Shown here in pieces: positions 63,019 to 64,000 of a stretch of 64,000 nucleotides of DNA. The notes under the pieces are model-generated. The model was not told where the DNA came from and ran no database searches. It saw nothing but the letters and a program-made list of their open reading frames with translations. The DNA lies in NCBI RefSeq assembly GCF_902168175.1, contig NZ_CABHOU010000041.1:1-64000 (forward strand). The letters are read 5' to 3'. This DNA is from an uncultured Chitinophaga sp. Its GTDB lineage: Bacteria > Bacteroidota > Bacteroidia > Chitinophagales > Chitinophagaceae. A program made the translations under genes and the position numbers. Every line of letters begins with the position of its first letter. The stretch's first letter is position 1.

Positions 63019-64000
63019 ATGCAAAGAAGAATCAATAAAGTAGCTGTGCTGGGATCAGGGGTAATGGGCTCAAGAATTGCCTGTCATTTTGCAGGCATTG
63101 GCGTTAAAGTACTGTTGCTGGACATTGCACCGAAAGAACCGAACGACGCGGAGAAAGCGAAAGGCCTCAGTACTGATCATCCGGCTGTGAAAAACCGTAT
63201 TGTAAACGAGGCTTTGCAGGCTGCTTTAAAATCGAACCCTTCGCCTGTTTTTAATAAAGAGGTGGCTAAACATATCAGGACGGGCAACTTTACCGACAAT
63301 ATGAAAGATATTGCGGGTTACGACTGGATCATTGAGGTGGTGGTGGAAAACCTGGAGGTGAAGAAGTCGGTGTTCGAACAGGTAGAACAATTCCGTAAAC
63401 CCGGTACCCTCATTACTTCCAATACATCGGGCATTCCTATTCATTTGATGACGGAGGGCCGGAGCGAAGACTTTAAAAAACATTTCTGCGGTACGCACTT
63501 CTTCAACCCGCCGCGTTACCTGCGCCTGCTGGAAGTAATTCCAACACCGCATACCGATCCTGAAGTAGTGGATTTCCTGATGCACTACGGCGACCTGTAC
63601 CTGGGTAAAACCACGGTGCTGGCGAAAGATACTCCTGCCTTCATCGCTAACCGCGTGGGCGTATTTTCCATTATGGCCATCTTTCATATTATGGAGGAGA
63701 TGGGCTTAAACGTGGATGAAATAGATACGCTGACCGGCCCTGTAATTGGCCGCCCTAAATCGGCCACGTTCCGTACGGCCGATGTGGTGGGTATCGACAC
63801 CCTCGTGAAAGTGGCCGTGGGAGTGGAACAAAACTGTCCGCAGGACGAAGCAAAAGCGATATTTAAAATACCCGCTTTCCTGCAAAAGATCGTAGACAAC
63901 AAATGGCTGGGCGATAAAACAGGCCAGGGGTTTTATAAGAAAACAAAAGGAGAAGGCGGAAAAGAAATACTGACGCTAAACCTGCAAACCATGGAGTATG
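63019..64000 (+). CDS. 3-hydroxyacyl-CoA dehydrogenase, cut by right window edge
   Basis: Starts at ATG 63019 (MQRRINKVAVLGSGVMGSRI) and stays open to the window end, so only the first 327 residues are seen. Rossmann NAD motif VAVLGSGVMGSRIACHFAG, EVVVENLEVKKSVFEQVE, catalytic-site TSNTSGIPI and FCGTHFFNPPRYLRLLEVI are those of the FadB/FadN dehydrogenase. Members of this kind often have an enoyl-CoA hydratase domain further on, which would lie outside the window. Beta-oxidation role likely; a thiolase is encoded at 13814. Confidence 0.93.
   Translation, partial: MQRRINKVAVLGSGVMGSRIACHFAGIGVKVLLLDIAPKEPNDAEKAKGLSTDHPAVKNRIVNEALQAALKSNPSPVFNKEVAKHIRTGNFTDNMKDIAGYDWIIEVVVENLEVKKSVFEQVEQFRKPGTLITSNTSGIPIHLMTEGRSEDFKKHFCGTHFFNPPRYLRLLEVIPTPHTDPEVVDFLMHYGDLYLGKTTVLAKDTPAFIANRVGVFSIMAIFHIMEEMGLNVDEIDTLTGPVIGRPKSATFRTADVVGIDTLVKVAVGVEQNCPQDEAKAIFKIPAFLQKIVDNKWLGDKTGQGFYKKTKGEGGKEILTLNLQTMEY

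Overview
The window is chromosomal DNA from a member of the Bacteroidota, most likely a Chitinophaga-like Chitinophagaceae. Supporting signs are an ECF sigma / FecR / TonB receptor / DUF4249 cassette, a DUF1800 + DUF1501 pair with a type IX secretion (T9SS) tail, a PorT-like gene beside menG/ubiE, F1 beta and epsilon (atpDC) apart from gamma (atpG), and TAnnTTTG promoter boxes in place of sigma70 -10 boxes. Most of the window is ordinary, densely packed core genome on both strands. No rRNA, tRNA, CRISPR array, prophage or intact transposase was seen.

Layout. 1-8.5 kb: a VOC protein cut by the left edge, a PlsC-like acyltransferase, a secreted endonuclease/phosphatase-fold protein, a repeat cluster (3.2-3.9 kb), scpB with a very long acidic tail, a lone atpG, and a pyrD-terC operon. 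8.6-21.5 kb: sigma/anti-sigma/receptor operon, thiolase, DUF1800-DUF1501 secreted pair, and a small His-rich protein with a TonB receptor probably for metal uptake. 21.7-26.4 kb: DUF983, an ABC exporter and an EF-G paralogue (EF-G2 type). 26.4-27.8 kb: a 1.3-kb array of five near-identical units. 27.9-43.8 kb: comM, a MutS-like ATPase, pyrC, porT, menG, engB, a four-gene minus-strand run, flotillin/NfeD, pyruvate dehydrogenase E2 and dnaX. 44.1-48.3 kb: adaptor, FtsX-type permease and TolC with no ATPase. 48.3-49.1 kb: a nested non-coding repeat element. 49.1-64 kb: small secreted proteins, metallophosphoesterase, atpDC, YqgE, a histidine kinase, a ThiF-like protein, two alpha/beta hydrolases, an LD-carboxypeptidase, metG and a 3-hydroxyacyl-CoA dehydrogenase cut by the right edge.

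The most unusual material is non-coding. (1) At 26.43-27.77 kb five direct repeats each end precisely at a hairpin plus T-tract on one side and at a TATCTTTG box on the other, read on the minus strand. This is the layout of a tandem array of small RNA genes, and base changes in the hairpin keep pairing only in the minus-strand RNA. A possible relative lies at 55.28-55.44 kb. (2) At 48.34-49.09 kb a 747-bp gene-free element has 40-bp perfect inverted ends, holds a second 201-bp inverted-repeat element, and carries a 132-bp palindrome built from ten 11-bp units. Relatives of both parts occur at 3.67-3.88 kb and 6.37-6.66 kb. (3) At least six genes have TAnnTTTG 4-8 nt before their ATG, implying leaderless mRNAs.
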